Assembly (NCBI RefSeq): GCF_004770055.1 | Contig: NZ_RQEP01000018.1 | Location: 186,001 to 250,000 of the forward strand | Length of the DNA: 64,000 nucleotides | Source: Leptospira semungkisensis | Lineage (GTDB): Bacteria > Spirochaetota > Leptospiria > Leptospirales > Leptospiraceae | Direction: 5' to 3' | Shown here: positions 18,023 through 31,579 of the stretch, in pieces | How the letters are laid out: each line of letters begins with the position of its first letter | How positions within the stretch are numbered: the stretch's first letter is position 1 | Made by a program: the position numbers and the translations under genes | Notes under the pieces: generated by a model | The model's input: the letters and a program-made list of their open reading frames with translations, nothing else | Told to the model about the DNA's origin: nothing | Database searches by the model: none

Positions 18023-19275
18023 CAGATCCTCCTATTCCTCTCCAACCTGAATCTTTCTATGATATCCACTTCTCCGGTAGCGAGATCCAAGGCTTCTGAA
18101 ATTTCTTCATGAGAATATCCTTTTTTCAAGAGGAAAACTACCTTTTCAATCTTACTCGCACCTTCGCCTAGCTCTTTTAGAGCAAGCTCGGTAGAAATTT
18201 TTACTGAATCCGGTTTCTGAGGAGCGTAGCCAGAGATTTTTTTCTCTAAAATTCTTCCGAAATTTTCCTCAGGTGGAATCGTATTATCTCGAACTTTCGG
18301 TTTACGTTCCGGTTTTTTAGAAGAAGGTTCCGGCTTATAAGAAGTCTCTGCTTTTAGAGAACCTCCACTGATATCTTCCGGAAATGAAATCTGATTTTCT
18401 TGGAAAGGATCTCCATCTAGAGAAATATCAAAAGTCGAACTAGGATTGTACATCGGTTGAGGAGTTCGAGTTGGAGAAACCTGGCCGAGTAATTCTTCGG
18501 CGTCTTTCCATCCCATTACATCCTTGATTTTCTTTCCGAAATTCTTCAACACACCTAGTGTCCCAGAATCTTTTTCTTCTACATTAGTATTTCTTGATAC
18601 TGTATTCTTTCTCTCCGGATCTAAGAAAGGTTTAGCCTGGCTCTTGGAAGAAGACTCCGTTACATTCTGCTTATACAGTCTTCCAACGCCCTCACCCGCT
18701 TTTGCGGCCAATTCTTCTCTTCCGGAATTGAGACCTTTAGGTGGATTGGATTTTAATTCTTTCTGCTTCTCACGAATTAAAGTAAGATATTCGTTCTTAA
18801 ATTCCTCTTCTTCAGAGAGACGGACTTTTTCGATCTCGTTATTTACAAAATCATTCTCTTCTTCCGCCTCCGTTTCGAATTCAGGAAGAGAAATTTCTTC
18901 CTGAACCGAAGAAGGCATAGAAGGAGCAAGTCCGGACGGAACGGATTTGGAGCCAATAGATCTGGATTCGATCGTTTCCGATCTTTCCCCGTAGATCCTT
19001 TCAGGAAGTTCTTCTAGTTTTTGTAATATACTTTTATATTTATCTTCCAGCAGGTCAGAACGTTGGACTAGGATCTTGTACGCTTGGATCTTGGAATTCA
19101 AGAGTTCGATCTGACTCTCTGTTTCCGTCTGGACCTCGTCCACAAGAGACCGGATCTCCTCGTTGATCTTTCGGATCATATGAGAGCGTATCCTCTTCGT
19201 GACTTGCGCGGAAATTCCAACGTACAAGCCTGCGGCTATGATGATATTTAAGAATAGGACTGTGAATAGTTCCAT
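18022..19275 (-). CDS. SwrB/DUF6115-like membrane-anchored protein of the flagellar locus
   Basis: The 417-residue protein has one N-terminal TM helix (about 3-22), a coiled coil (about 28-95, KINEEIRSLVDEVQTETESQ), a long low-complexity, Ser/Glu/Pro-rich middle (about 95-360), and a small C-terminal helix-turn-helix-like end (VVFLLKKGYSHEEISEAL, GEVDIIERFRLER). This resembles Bacillus SwrB/YlxL, an activator of the flagellar export gate that also lies just after the FlhF-FlhG-sigma gene block. The match rests on layout and the C-terminal motif only; the middle looks disordered. Confidence 0.55.
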   Translation of the reverse strand: MELFTVLFLNIIIAAGLYVGISAQVTKRIRSHMIRKINEEIRSLVDEVQTETESQIELLNSKIQAYKILVQRSDLLEDKYKSILQKLEELPERIYGERSETIESRSIGSKSVPSGLAPSMPSSVQEEISLPEFETEAEEENDFVNNEIEKVRLSEEEEFKNEYLTLIREKQKELKSNPPKGLNSGREELAAKAGEGVGRLYKQNVTESSSKSQAKPFLDPERKNTVSRNTNVEEKDSGTLGVLKNFGKKIKDVMGWKDAEELLGQVSPTRTPQPMYNPSSTFDISLDGDPFQENQISFPEDISGGSLKAETSYKPEPSSKKPERKPKVRDNTIPPEENFGRILEKKISGYAPQKPDSVKISTELALKELGEGASKIEKVVFLLKKGYSHEEISEALDLATGEVDIIERFRLERNRRI

Positions 19276-19337
19276 CGCTTCCCTACCTTATCGAGGATTT
19301 CCAACAACATCCCTCGGAGTCCGTAGGTCTTTTTTTA

Positions 19338-19703
19338 TTAAGCGATATAGTCCACTGTTGAACGGGAAGGAGTTCTGATCTCGGTTTTTCTTCCCATCTT
19401 ATCGTAGGAGATGATTCTCTCCTTTCCACCCTCAGGCTTTGGGCCCTTGAAAGAACGGATTTCCTTTTCTATTTCTCCGATCCTTTGGGTATACGAGTTG
19501 CGAAGTCTCTCCCTATATTCCGGAGATAAGGAAAAAGTCTCGGTGTACATCTGCACCGCATACTTCTTATCTATGGAATACTCTCGGACTGCCTTTTCGT
19601 TCTGAGCGATCACATTGGTGAGAGTGTGAGGATTCTCCACCATGGTCCGTCTCAGTATGTCGCCAGCAGCTCCGTAGCCGGAAAGAGGTTCATTCAGCCT
19701 CAT
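19338..19703 (-). CDS. Conserved-looking small protein after fapA, unknown
   Basis: A 121-residue soluble protein without signal or TM. The first half (GYGAAGDILRRTMVENPHTL, KKYAVQMYTETFSLSPEYRE) is helical; a charged helix follows (RIGEIEKEIRSFKGPKPEGG) and the tail is Lys/Arg/Thr-rich. No family recognised. It starts 5 bases after the fapA stop, so it is in the flagellar operon; a role in regulation or assembly is only inferred from position. Confidence 0.65.
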   Translation of the reverse strand: MRLNEPLSGYGAAGDILRRTMVENPHTLTNVIAQNEKAVREYSIDKKYAVQMYTETFSLSPEYRERLRNSYTQRIGEIEKEIRSFKGPKPEGGKERIISYDKMGRKTEIRTPSRSTVDYIA

Positions 19704-19708
19704 AGCCG

Positions 19709-21691
19709 TTATTTTCCTCTAGATCTGTTTTTTCTCCAGTCTTTTTTGTCCGGATCAGGATCTTGGTAAGGCAATTGGCGGATGGCTCCGTTCTCTTCCA
19801 CAAAGGTCTTATGCTTGATCTCATTGCGGGTCTTGAAGTCGGCATTTCGGATCTTCAGTGTTACCCCTCCAAAGAGAGTCTTTTCTACACTGATCTTGCC
19901 GTTTGCGGCCCTTTCTTCCATATAAGTTCTAAGGTTTTGGATCTCGTTCTCGTATTCTCGGATACGAGTTTCCAATTTTTCGACTGCCTTGGCAGTCTTA
20001 CCCAATTGCTGTTCATGATCCTGGGTAAAGGAGGCCGGGTCATTTTCCTTTCTCGCCTTAAGTGTCTTGAGGCTCTTAGAGATCTGCTCGTACTTTTCCT
20101 GGTTTTCAGCCAGCTTCTCTTCGTATTCCGAGATTTGCTTTAATACTTTGGGATCTGTTCCTACAATCAATTCGGTAGGAGGGTTTGCAGAAGATCCTAT
20201 GACCTTGGCTGCGATCATCTCGGCTGCACGAATGGTTCCGCCTACGATCTGACCTCTTTTTCCATTGGAGATAACCTTCCCGCCTGCACTCAAGAAGCAA
20301 TGGAGGATTCCTTCTTGAACCACAACGTCCTTTTCAGTCACTACAGTTGCATTCTGAATAAACTTAGCGATCACATTCCCGCCGGTAGATTCAATGCGAG
20401 CCTCATCCCTTCCGGAAACTCCCTGGCGAATGATGATATCTCCGTCAGCTTCTACATTTGCTTTTTGGACTGTGCCGTAGATCTCAATATTCCCTGCAGC
20501 CTTAACAGAGTAATTGTCCTCTACGTTCCCTGTGATGATCACAGAACCTAAGAAAGTAACATTTCCAGTTTTAATCCCGACGTCACCGTTAACTCTGTAT
20601 GTGGTTTCCACGGAAAGCCTTCCGCTCGCATACACCACTTGGCCATTTACTTCTGCGGTAAGCTTAGTCCTGTCTTCGGAAAGAATGGTTCCCTTTCCTT
20701 GCTTGAGTTCTGTGTCTAATCCATCCTTGGCTGGAAGAAGTTCATTGAAGAGAGTACGTCCGTATTTTCCTCTTTCTGCCGGAATCTTCTCCGCTAAGAG
20801 CTGACCTACTACGACGTTCTCGATCAAGTCCATATCTTTGTAATCTACGCGACCGGACTCGTCCTCTCGGAACACTACCTTCTTCTGAGTACGAACATGA
20901 TAGATGATCTGCGCATTTTTTCCGTTGAGAGGAGGATCTCCTTCCGCCGCTGTAAAAGGCTGATTAAAATATTCATCTTCTAGCTTTCTTTGGATCTCTT
21001 CTTCTTTGATGCCGTATTTGACGCCTGCGTTTCGGAGATAATTGACTACGTCCTTCACTTCCAGATCTCTTCCGCCAGGCTTAGGAGGTACTAGAGTAAT
21101 CTTTGCCCTCATTCGATCCGGAGAGATATCGAGCATCATCTTGCCTTCCGCTCCCTGGCGAGGCTTCATATTCGAGATATAAATGGGTTCCCCCTTCATA
21201 TCCTTTAAGATCTTTTTAATCTGGTTCTCATCTACGGGAGAGACACCTCTAACGGAAAGCCTGCGAGAGACCTCGGCCATATCGATCGTCTTTCCTTCTC
21301 CAGCAGGAGGATAGATAGTAAGATACACACCGTTTCGGAGTATCTGAACGACTGCTTTTGAATCCTTGTCCTTAGGTTGAAGGAACTCCTTCAGATCCTT
21401 AGAAACAAGTTTGCCAGTCCCTCCGGTGAGTTTCTTATCTAATTCGGAAAGTTCATCTAAGAACGTATCTTCAGGAATAACGGAAGCACGAATATGCCAA
21501 GGCTCGGAGCCGAATAATTTTTTCTTTCCTCGTTTGAGAACGATATAATCCAGCTCGTGAGACTTTCTTTTTAAATGAGCCGCTGCCATCTGCAGACATT
21601 TTTCGAGAGTAGGCGCAATGACTTCGACCTGCTCATTCTGTAGCTTGTCCAGTTCCTGATTCTGTTCTTTTAAGAAAGAATTTAGGCTCAT
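19709..21691 (-). CDS. FapA / DUF342 polar or flagellar assembly protein
   Basis: 660 residues. An N-terminal Jag-N/KhpB-like module (about 22-75, [36 protein letters not shown]) precedes a DUF342 (FapA) body whose right-handed beta-helix is visible as repeated turns ([70 protein letters not shown]). A coiled coil follows (about 530-610). In Vibrio, FapA influences polar recruitment of FlhF/HubP-type machinery; here the gene is between fliA and two unknown small genes. Role in flagellar placement is likely, mechanism unknown. Confidence 0.85.
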   Translation of the reverse strand: MSLNSFLKEQNQELDKLQNEQVEVIAPTLEKCLQMAAAHLKRKSHELDYIVLKRGKKKLFGSEPWHIRASVIPEDTFLDELSELDKKLTGGTGKLVSKDLKEFLQPKDKDSKAVVQILRNGVYLTIYPPAGEGKTIDMAEVSRRLSVRGVSPVDENQIKKILKDMKGEPIYISNMKPRQGAEGKMMLDISPDRMRAKITLVPPKPGGRDLEVKDVVNYLRNAGVKYGIKEEEIQRKLEDEYFNQPFTAAEGDPPLNGKNAQIIYHVRTQKKVVFREDESGRVDYKDMDLIENVVVGQLLAEKIPAERGKYGRTLFNELLPAKDGLDTELKQGKGTILSEDRTKLTAEVNGQVVYASGRLSVETTYRVNGDVGIKTGNVTFLGSVIITGNVEDNYSVKAAGNIEIYGTVQKANVEADGDIIIRQGVSGRDEARIESTGGNVIAKFIQNATVVTEKDVVVQEGILHCFLSAGGKVISNGKRGQIVGGTIRAAEMIAAKVIGSSANPPTELIVGTDPKVLKQISEYEEKLAENQEKYEQISKSLKTLKARKENDPASFTQDHEQQLGKTAKAVEKLETRIREYENEIQNLRTYMEERAANGKISVEKTLFGGVTLKIRNADFKTRNEIKHKTFVEENGAIRQLPYQDPDPDKKDWRKNRSRGK

Positions 21692-21715
21692 ATTAAATTG
21701 TCCGAAGAAAGAATA

Positions 21716-22516
<801 letters not shown>

Positions 22517-22579
22517 AACGCCGGAATGGGAAGGGTCCCTGCTAGAGAGTGTCGTGGACCAAACCGATTTGCAATAGCA

Positions 22580-22622
22580 TTTTTTGTCTCAAAAAAGGGA
22601 AATCAAGCAGTTTTTTGTCTCA
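22580..22622 (-). repeat. Pair of 12-base direct repeats upstream of fliA
   Basis: Two exact copies of TTTTTTGTCTCA at 22580-22591 and 22611-22622 (TGAGACAAAAAA on the fliA strand), start-to-start distance 31 bases, about three helical turns. They sit roughly 64-106 bases upstream of the fliA ATG, where an activator or repressor could bind. No known factor is assigned. Confidence 0.5.
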
Positions 22623-22702
22623 TTGGGCTTTATGCGGCGTTTGGAGATAAATTCAGAGTTGGAACTAGAAAAACAGGAGAGAAATTCGAGGAAAAATCTT
22701 TC

Positions 22703-23188
22703 TTACTTCTCTACGTTCGTATCATCCTTCGCGAGCATGGTCCGAATCGCTTCCGCCATGAGTTTAGGCTCGTTTTTGATCGCGATATTTTCGACAATGA
22801 TATGGTCTCCGAAATTACCCGACTTCTTCCGAGGGATTCCGGCAGCAGCTACTCTCATTTCATCCGGTCCGGAAGAAGAATCAAAGTGAGAAGGAGAAGT
22901 TTCCATATCGGAATGGTCTCCGTACGAGGAGCGGCCACCTGCCTCTCCATCCTCGTCCTCACCAGCGGAATAGGACCCGCCAAAATTTCGGAGTAATTCC
23001 AGAAACTCAGGCACCTTCATTTCTAAAACAGTATAAACTCCGAAGCCGAAGCCGGCCATACCGACCGTGGATAAAAAGGTTACTAAAGCGACATGACCGA
23101 AGTAGTTTCCGACCATGATTCCGCAGACTAGACTAATAACGAGACCTAGAAAAGAAAATAAACCTAGAAAAGCGACCTGAAGGTTCAC
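22703..23188 (-). CDS. Membrane protein between flhG and fliA, unknown
   Basis: 161 residues: two TM helices (about 5-28 and 30-55), a disordered, acidic, Gly/Ser-rich linker (about 75-120, e.g. [19 protein letters not shown]) and a C-terminal helix ([18 protein letters not shown]). No family recognised. ATG overlaps the flhG stop by 4 bases, so it is translated together with FlhG. Its place between flhG and fliA suggests a tie to flagellar number/placement or to sigma-28 control. Confidence 0.75.
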   Translation of the reverse strand: MNLQVAFLGLFSFLGLVISLVCGIMVGNYFGHVALVTFLSTVGMAGFGFGVYTVLEMKVPEFLELLRNFGGSYSAGEDEDGEAGGRSSYGDHSDMETSPSHFDSSSGPDEMRVAAAGIPRKKSGNFGDHIIVENIAIKNEPKLMAEAIRTMLAKDDTNVEK

Positions 23189-24090
23189 TCTTCCTCGCTC
23201 TGTTGTTTTTCACGCACGTCTACGAAATTAAAGAACTTACGGAAGAAGCCGGTAATACCGGAATCGTCTCCTCCGTCCATTTCCTGGTTCAATAAGGAAT
23301 ATGTAATGCGATTCAAACAAGCGGAAGCCTTGCTTTTCGGAGAATGAATGATATACGGCTTCTGCTCTCTGATACTTTTCTCTACTTCGTCGTCTTGGAA
23401 GATAAAGCCTAGATTCTCCACTCTTACTTCCAGGAATTGACCTGAAATATCGATCACTCTGTCCGCGACCTTCTTTCCTTCGATGGCAGAACGTACTCTG
23501 TTCACAACCATCTTCAGATTCTTGTCTCTGCTTTGGGAAACAATTGCCTTGATGAGTCCGTAGGAGTCGGTGATTGCCGTCGGTTCCGGAGTAGTAACCA
23601 CGATCACATCGTCCGCAGGAAGAGTGAGTCCGATCACGTTTGAGCTGATCCCGGCTCCAGTATCTATGATCATATAATCATAAGAATCCAGATCCGCGAA
23701 TCCTTTGATCAAATTATTTCTTTGGGAATCGTTCAGGTTCGCAAGCTGGGAATAACCGCTTGCTCCTGCGATAATGTCCACGCCCTCGGGAGCTTGGATG
23801 ATAATGTCCTTTAAACTTTTATGTCCCTTGACTACGTGATATAAATTGTATTTTGGGATGATCCCTAGGATCACGTTTACGTTTGCGAGGCCCAGGTCTC
23901 CGTCGAAGACCAGAACTTTTTGTCCGGCCTTCGCCATAGAGATCGCTAAGTTTACGGAGATAGTGCTCTTGCCCACTCCGCCTTTTCCTGAAGCGATCGC
24001 GATAATCTTAGTCATAGGTTTGGTTGAAGACACGAGTTTTAAACTCGTATTACCCTCGGTAAGTTTCCGCAACTGAGTCGCTTGGTCCAT
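23185..24090 (-). CDS. flhG: MinD/ParA-type ATPase FlhG (YlxH)
   Basis: Membrane-associated ATPase that sets flagellar number together with FlhF. The 301 residues carry the deviant Walker [15 protein letters not shown], the switch I-like [12 protein letters not shown], Walker [14 protein letters not shown], and [18 protein letters not shown]. The N-terminal region LRKLTEGN contains a short segment that resembles the DQAxxLR activator helix of FlhG (DQATQLRKL), used to stimulate FlhF GTPase. Downstream of flhF by 39 bases. Confidence 0.95.
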   Translation of the reverse strand: MDQATQLRKLTEGNTSLKLVSSTKPMTKIIAIASGKGGVGKSTISVNLAISMAKAGQKVLVFDGDLGLANVNVILGIIPKYNLYHVVKGHKSLKDIIIQAPEGVDIIAGASGYSQLANLNDSQRNNLIKGFADLDSYDYMIIDTGAGISSNVIGLTLPADDVIVVTTPEPTAITDSYGLIKAIVSQSRDKNLKMVVNRVRSAIEGKKVADRVIDISGQFLEVRVENLGFIFQDDEVEKSIREQKPYIIHSPKSKASACLNRITYSLLNQEMDGGDDSGITGFFRKFFNFVDVREKQQSEEE

Positions 24091-24129
24091 CCTAACCTCT
24101 TTCTGGGACTTGGGTTTGCCACCTGATCC

Positions 24130-25398
24130 TTAAGCGGAGAAAACTTCCCCATGGATCTCGATGATCTTTTCAGGATTAATCGCGCATTCCGCTAGGCTGA
24201 ACTTTTCCGCTGGGATCATATCGAACGGAACTTCCTGACCGACGCTTAAATGGGTGAAACCCTTATTAAGTGTATCGGCTAGTTCTAGAAATCCACCCAA
24301 AAATTCTGCCTCGTCCAGTTTAGTTAATAAAATTCTACGAAAACCCAGGGGTTCGTAAGCTTTCATTACCGAGTGGGAGTGATGATATGAAGATGTGGCG
24401 GATAATACAAGGATATTTTCAACATTGTCCTTTTCTCCAAAAGCTGACAAGTAGCCGTACATCTTACTCAATTGATCCACATTGCGATGGCTATAACCCG
24501 CAGTATCTATTAGGATTAATTCGGATCCGTCCCGAGCTAGGGTCTCTTGAAAACGTTTCAAGTCCTTCACGGCATAGAAAGGCATCTCCATTGTGTCCGC
24601 ATATCTCTTCAACTGCTCGATCGCAGCGATCCGATAATTGTCCGTAGTGTACAAAGAGACCGACTTGCCCATGTGAAGATGGTACTTAGCGGCTAGTTTT
24701 GCGATGCTCGTAGTCTTTCCGCTTCCGGTAGGTCCCACAAAGAAGATCACTTTTCTCTGTCCTCTTCTAGTTCCCTTAAACAGGTCAGGCTCAGCCTGCA
24801 CTCTTTCTGCCAAGACTTCGATCGCCTTTTCTTGAACGGCGACGATTCGGGAACGATCCAAAGGAGAAAGCCTAAGCTCGACTGCGGATACGACTTCTTC
24901 TACGTATCCCTCGCTCATCCCTTCTTTGATCAATTTATCTTTCAACTTCAAAAGGTTCGCATCTTGCTCAGTCTTACGAGTTGGAAGCAAAGGCTTGGTC
25001 TCGAATTCTCTCGCGAAAGAAAGACCGACTTCGTCATCTTCTTCCAATTGGGATTCTATCAATTCTTTAGGCAAAGAAGAAGATCTTGGACGAGAGGATC
25101 TTTCTTCCCAGCTTGGCAATTCTTCTAAAGTCTTGCGTTGCGCTGGTACTTGCGCGGACTTCTGCTTCAGGAGTTCCTTCAAATCCTGGAGTTTCTTCTC
25201 CACTTTTTCTCTAGAACTCGCTTTCTCAGGGATTCCTACTTGGATCTCCACAACTTTACGGGCCATGAGTCCGGTCCCGAAGACTCCGCCCTCGGTCAGG
25301 ATACGATGTTCGATAACATGAGCTTCCGGCCCATATTTCATTTTCATCTGCATGAGACAGTCCTGTAAGTCCTTGCCTCTAATCTTTGCGAAATCCAT
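24130..25398 (-). CDS. flhF: Flagellar biosynthesis GTPase FlhF
   Basis: SRP-family GTPase that directs where flagella are placed. 422 residues: an N-terminal B domain with a basic, variable linker (about 1-130, [20 protein letters not shown]), the N domain (about 140-205) and the G domain with [20 protein letters not shown] (G1), [32 protein letters not shown] (G3) and [12 protein letters not shown] (G4). Lies 43 bases after flhA. Confidence 0.96.
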   Translation of the reverse strand: MDFAKIRGKDLQDCLMQMKMKYGPEAHVIEHRILTEGGVFGTGLMARKVVEIQVGIPEKASSREKVEKKLQDLKELLKQKSAQVPAQRKTLEELPSWEERSSRPRSSSLPKELIESQLEEDDEVGLSFAREFETKPLLPTRKTEQDANLLKLKDKLIKEGMSEGYVEEVVSAVELRLSPLDRSRIVAVQEKAIEVLAERVQAEPDLFKGTRRGQRKVIFFVGPTGSGKTTSIAKLAAKYHLHMGKSVSLYTTDNYRIAAIEQLKRYADTMEMPFYAVKDLKRFQETLARDGSELILIDTAGYSHRNVDQLSKMYGYLSAFGEKDNVENILVLSATSSYHHSHSVMKAYEPLGFRRILLTKLDEAEFLGGFLELADTLNKGFTHLSVGQEVPFDMIPAEKFSLAECAINPEKIIEIHGEVFSA

Positions 25399-25441
25399 GA
25401 GATCCTCCTATTTTTCCACTTCGATATTATATAACGTTTTT

Positions 25442-27562
<2,121 letters not shown>

Positions 27563-27577
27563 AATATTCTCCTAGGC

Positions 27578-28888
27578 TTAAGAAGCGTTTCGGAATGCTC
27601 TCCGGAATGATTCGAGTTTGGTAAAGATAACGCTTAACGCCGTATAGAACTTAGCAGGAACTTCTTGTCCTATCTCCACTTCATCGTAAAGAGTGCGGGC
27701 CATTGGCCGGTCTTCTATAGTGGCGACATTGTTTGCTCTCGCGACCCGTATTATACGTAATGCGAAATCATCTACGCCTTTGGCAATCACTACAGGAGCT
27801 CTATGCTTGGTTGGTTTATATTCTAGAGCCACTGCGAAGTGAGTCGGGTTTGTAATGACCACGTCCGCCTTAGGAACTTCTGCGAGCATTTTACTCTTCT
27901 TGATGGTATCTCTCGCCATCTGCCTTCTTCTTGCCTGGAGAGAAGGATCCCCGTCCTGTTCTTTCATTTCTCGTTTGGATTCGGAAGGAGTCATTTTTAA
28001 TGCTTCTTCGTATTCGTATCTTTGGAAGAAGTAATCTCCCACGCTGATCGCAAGAAGAAGAATGCCTACTACGAGAAAGATCTTAAACGCAGTGTAAGAT
28101 ACAAGAGCAATGGATTCTTCGAGGCCCATGTTTCCGAGCATTAAGATCTTAAAGAAGTCCTTCTCTATGACAAAGTAAGAGACCCAACCGATCGCGGTTA
28201 CTTTTACGAGAGACTTAGCAAGACTAAACATAGTCTGACGGTTCGGAAGGATCTTTTTGAAATTCGGGCGTATCCTTCCGAAATTGAAAGCAAGAGCTCT
28301 CGGTGCGAATAAGAATCCGATCTGCACCACATTCCCAAGGATTGCTGCAACCACAGTAATTCCCATCAAAGGAAGAAGTAGCAGAGTGATGTCCCAAAGA
28401 GCATTATTCAAAAGCTCAGTTACAGTCTCTGGAGTGGCTACTGTAGCGGTCCGGATCCCGAAGAAATACTTTCTCAAAAGATAATACGATCTCATGAAGA
28501 AATATTCCCCCATGAGATAAAGAAGGACGATACCTGCGAGAAGCACAATTGCAGAAGCCACTTCAGGACTCTTGGGGACATTCCCTTTTTCTCTTTCTTC
28601 TCTTCTGCGTCTTTCGCTCGCCGGTTGAGTTCTACCCTCATCTTCTGCGGCGAATAATTGCAGATCAATCTTGAAAGGAATTGGAGCGGATCCATCAACT
28701 GATGAGATCGTAACGGAGGCAAGAACCGGATCGAAACTCTGGCGGCCAGAAGAAGAAACGGACATATTCTGGTCCGATGATTCGAATACCGCCTCTCTAA
28801 TCCGATCGAAGAAGAGCCCGGTCTTAAGATCCGAGATCCATTCAAATCTTTGCAGAAAGAATTTCAAAATTAGAATTAGCCTTTCCAT
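27578..28888 (-). CDS. flhB: Flagellar export switch protein FlhB with N-terminal extension
   Basis: Export gate subunit whose autocleavage switches substrate class. The FLHB core is clear: [20 protein letters not shown], four TM helices, [20 protein letters not shown] and the self-cleaving NPTH in [18 protein letters not shown] use ATG 28888, which overlaps the fliR stop as TAATG; a TTG 12 bases further up is possible but less likely. This gives 436 residues, with about 75 extra N-terminal residues before the conserved start ([28 protein letters not shown]). The extension is not recognised. Confidence 0.95.
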   Translation of the reverse strand: MERLILILKFFLQRFEWISDLKTGLFFDRIREAVFESSDQNMSVSSSGRQSFDPVLASVTISSVDGSAPIPFKIDLQLFAAEDEGRTQPASERRRREEREKGNVPKSPEVASAIVLLAGIVLLYLMGEYFFMRSYYLLRKYFFGIRTATVATPETVTELLNNALWDITLLLLPLMGITVVAAILGNVVQIGFLFAPRALAFNFGRIRPNFKKILPNRQTMFSLAKSLVKVTAIGWVSYFVIEKDFFKILMLGNMGLEESIALVSYTAFKIFLVVGILLLAISVGDYFFQRYEYEEALKMTPSESKREMKEQDGDPSLQARRRQMARDTIKKSKMLAEVPKADVVITNPTHFAVALEYKPTKHRAPVVIAKGVDDFALRIIRVARANNVATIEDRPMARTLYDEVEIGQEVPAKFYTALSVIFTKLESFRRAFRNAS

Positions 28889-29667
28889 TAGTTTGGCCAA
28901 TCCTTCAGCATGAAATTCATCTTCTCGAAAGAAAGTTGGAAGGCGCCATCCATCTGAGTGATTAGGAATGGAACGATTAGGATCATTACCACAAGACCAA
29001 TCGCAATCTTAATCGGAAAGCTGAGCTGCAAGATATTCAACTGAGGTGCAGCCTTTCCCATCAAAGCTTCGGAAACGGTGACAAGAAGAAGCACTCCTAA
29101 GATAGGAAGAGCGATCTTAAACGCGACAAGAAACATCGCACCGATTGCACCTTCCATAGCCTTGTATAAACCATCTTGGATCTCAGGAACTAACTTTAAG
29201 ATCTGGACCTTCTCAAAAGAATACGCAAGACTTTCGAAAAGATAACGATACGCACCTAAGGATAAGAATAGAAGCATGCCTAGCATATTCTTCAGAGTAC
29301 TGATCACAGGAAGGCTTGTCTGAGAGATCGGGTCTAGGATCTCCGCATAACCGAAACCTAACTGCACATTGAAAAATTCTCCTGCCATCTGAAAAGAGGC
29401 AAAGACCAGACTCACTAAGAATCCCATTAAGATCCCGATGAGAACTTCTCCTATAGCGACGAGACCGTAATCCGTCATATTCCCTGGAATGGGAGGAACA
29501 AATCCTGCACTAACAGGAAAAAGAATAACTGCGATCAAAAATCCCAAGCTGATCCTTTGCGCAAAAGAAATTGCCGCAAAGGAAAATACGGGCGCAACAG
29601 ACAAGAGCCCGATAATCCTTGCGAGAATCAGAAGAAAAACTTGGAAATTAGAAACGAAGTATTCCAT
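28888..29667 (-). CDS. fliR: Flagellar export gate protein FliR
   Basis: Inner-membrane subunit of the FliP5Q4R1 export channel. The 259 residues contain the family pattern: [20 protein letters not shown] at the N terminus, [38 protein letters not shown], and [18 protein letters not shown]. About six TM segments. ATG start 9 bases after the fliQ stop. Confidence 0.96.
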   Translation of the reverse strand: MEYFVSNFQVFLLILARIIGLLSVAPVFSFAAISFAQRISLGFLIAVILFPVSAGFVPPIPGNMTDYGLVAIGEVLIGILMGFLVSLVFASFQMAGEFFNVQLGFGYAEILDPISQTSLPVISTLKNMLGMLLFLSLGAYRYLFESLAYSFEKVQILKLVPEIQDGLYKAMEGAIGAMFLVAFKIALPILGVLLLVTVSEALMGKAAPQLNILQLSFPIKIAIGLVVMILIVPFLITQMDGAFQLSFEKMNFMLKDWPN

Positions 29668-29676
29668 TCAATTTTT

Positions 29677-29940
29677 CTAAAATTTCTCTATCATGAGAAA
29701 TAGATCCCTCGTGTAATCAGTGGCGGTCTGCAACATCCATCCGGCAAAGATCACGATCACCGCGAAGATGGATAATAACTTGGGAACGAATGCGATCGTA
29801 GGTTCCTGGATAGAAGTAGTCGTTTGCAAGATACCTATAATAAGCCCCACAACCATCGCGGTCAAAAGAATGGGAGCAGAAAGTTTTAGGGTCACGAACA
29901 AGGCGTCCCGAATGAGAGTGATTGCGTCTACTTCCGTCAT
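29677..29940 (-). CDS. fliQ: Flagellar export gate protein FliQ
   Basis: 87-residue two-TM subunit of the export channel. Seen: [40 protein letters not shown] and [20 protein letters not shown], which is diagnostic for FliQ. Overlaps the end of fliP by 4 bases. Confidence 0.96.
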   Translation of the reverse strand: MTEVDAITLIRDALFVTLKLSAPILLTAMVVGLIIGILQTTTSIQEPTIAFVPKLLSIFAVIVIFAGWMLQTATDYTRDLFLMIEKF

Positions 29941-30779
29941 TTATAGCTCCTTACGAGCTCGTAGACAATTAAGTTCCAACCATCCACAAGTACAAATAAG
30001 ATCAGTTTAAACGGAAGGCTCACCATCACTGGAGGCAGCATGTTCAAGCCCATAGAAAGAAGTGCCGAAGCAACCACCAAATCCACTACGATGAAAGGAA
30101 TAAATATAATAATACCGATCCAGAAGGCCTTCTTGATCTCAGAGAGCATAAAGGCGGGAATGAGCACATAACTTGGAACATCGTCAAAGGATTCCACATT
30201 CTCGACTTTTCCGATCTTCAAAAACAATGCCACGTCTTTGGCTCCGGTGGTTCCGATCTGACGGATCATGAACTCTCGGATAGGCACCATGGACTTGTCG
30301 AAGAATTCGTTCGTGTCGATCTTCCCTTCCATATAGGGATTGAGCCCCTTCTCATAGACAACATTCAAGGTTGGAGCCATGATGAAGAAGGTCATAAAAA
30401 GTGCGAGCCCCACCATTACCTGGTTAGGTGGAAGGTTTTGGATAGAAAGAGCTCTTCTCACAAAATCCAAAACGATCACTATCTTTGTGAAGGAAGTGAG
30501 AGACATCACAATGGCAGGAGCTAAGGAGAGAATAGTGACCAAGAAAAGGATCATGAGAGAAAGGCTCGTCTCTCTCGGGCCCTTCGCCTCGTTCACATTG
30601 ATATTCAAATTTGGGATAGGGATCCTAGGTGCCTTTGCCTGGGCAAAAACATCCGCAGGCAAAATAGAAATAAATAAAACAAATAGCAGAGCCCCAGAAA
30701 GTATCTTCCACATAACGGGTTTATGTCTCATTCCCTTGGAAATCTTTCTATCTGCCTGTATAACGAGATCCTCTCCCAC
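29937..30779 (-). CDS. fliP: Flagellar export gate protein FliP
   Basis: Core subunit of the export channel. Family motifs: [60 protein letters not shown], and [20 protein letters not shown] with [16 protein letters not shown]. Signal peptide ends around FAQA. The frame starts at GTG 30779 with AGGGGGG 5 bases upstream; the alternative ATG 30731 would put the signal peptide at the very N terminus and has AAGGGA almost touching it. 280 or 264 residues. Confidence 0.95.
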   Translation of the reverse strand: MGEDLVIQADRKISKGMRHKPVMWKILSGALLFVLFISILPADVFAQAKAPRIPIPNLNINVNEAKGPRETSLSLMILFLVTILSLAPAIVMSLTSFTKIVIVLDFVRRALSIQNLPPNQVMVGLALFMTFFIMAPTLNVVYEKGLNPYMEGKIDTNEFFDKSMVPIREFMIRQIGTTGAKDVALFLKIGKVENVESFDDVPSYVLIPAFMLSEIKKAFWIGIIIFIPFIVVDLVVASALLSMGLNMLPPVMVSLPFKLILFVLVDGWNLIVYELVRSYK

Positions 30780-30787
30780 ATTCCCCC

Positions 30788-31579
30788 CTAGTTGATATCG
30801 AATAATCCGTTCTCCAGATTATTCCTTTCCTTCTTGATCTCGTCCAGCTTCTGCTTCAACTTCCGCTGTTTCTCTTTCCTTTCTCCCGGAGAAGGACGAA
30901 GAGTTTCTGCCTCATCTTCCGACTTTCCGGTGATCCGAGTATTCAGATCCTTGATCTGCTCCAGAACAGTAACGAGGAAACCGCCTTCCGGAGGTTGAAA
31001 CTCGTCTTTCATTTGCTTCAGTCTCGCCTTGGTTTCCGTATCAGTGATCTCAGAGATCAAGTTGATACCATTATCTGCAACACCCAAGACGAAAATTTGG
31101 CCAGTGACTTCCACAATCTGAAGCTGCTTATTCGTCCCAAGGTTTAAGCTTCCGAGAAGACTCATCTCCCCTCTCACAGGAAGAGAAGAATCTCTCGACT
31201 TTGCTAAAGTCCTAAGGATCCAATACGCGGCTCCACAAAGAATTCCTAATATAATTACGATCCGGAAAAGAATCCCGGCAAGACTTGGGCCCTCAGAGAT
31301 AGGCTTATACCTTTCTTCTACAGGGTTAGAAGAAGGAGCCGTAGAATTCGAGTCAGACTTCTCCGCAGGCTTGGCTGGCGTGTTAGTCTGAGACTCTGCC
31401 TTCTTTCCCGAGTCTCCTAATTCTTTCTTTAAGAGCTCATCCATCTGCTCTCTTTCGGAAGCAGTTTGGGAATATAAGCTCCCCAAAGAACCCGATAAAA
31501 TACAAAAGACTCCGATCGCCAAAGCGAGGGAGCCGAATCGAGAAGAGAAGGATGGAATCGAAAAAATCTTCCGGTTCAT
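30788..31579 (-). CDS. fliO: Flagellar protein FliO/FliZ
   Basis: Assembly factor for the FliP ring. 263 residues: an N-terminal signal or anchor (about 15-35), a Ser/Lys-rich periplasmic linker (about 45-95), one TM helix (about 103-123, [20 protein letters not shown]), the FliO domain ([36 protein letters not shown]), and a charged coiled coil tail ([20 protein letters not shown]). Its ATG overlaps the fliN stop by 4 bases. Confidence 0.85.
   Translation of the reverse strand: MNRKIFSIPSFSSRFGSLALAIGVFCILSGSLGSLYSQTASEREQMDELLKKELGDSGKKAESQTNTPAKPAEKSDSNSTAPSSNPVEERYKPISEGPSLAGILFRIVIILGILCGAAYWILRTLAKSRDSSLPVRGEMSLLGSLNLGTNKQLQIVEVTGQIFVLGVADNGINLISEITDTETKARLKQMKDEFQPPEGGFLVTVLEQIKDLNTRITGKSEDEAETLRPSPGERKEKQRKLKQKLDEIKKERNNLENGLFDIN

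Noticed and set aside
22526..22996. 156-codon plus-strand frame opposite the membrane-protein gene and the fliA upstream region
   Set aside because: Antisense to a well supported coupled gene and across the direct repeats; composition is Arg-rich shadow type.
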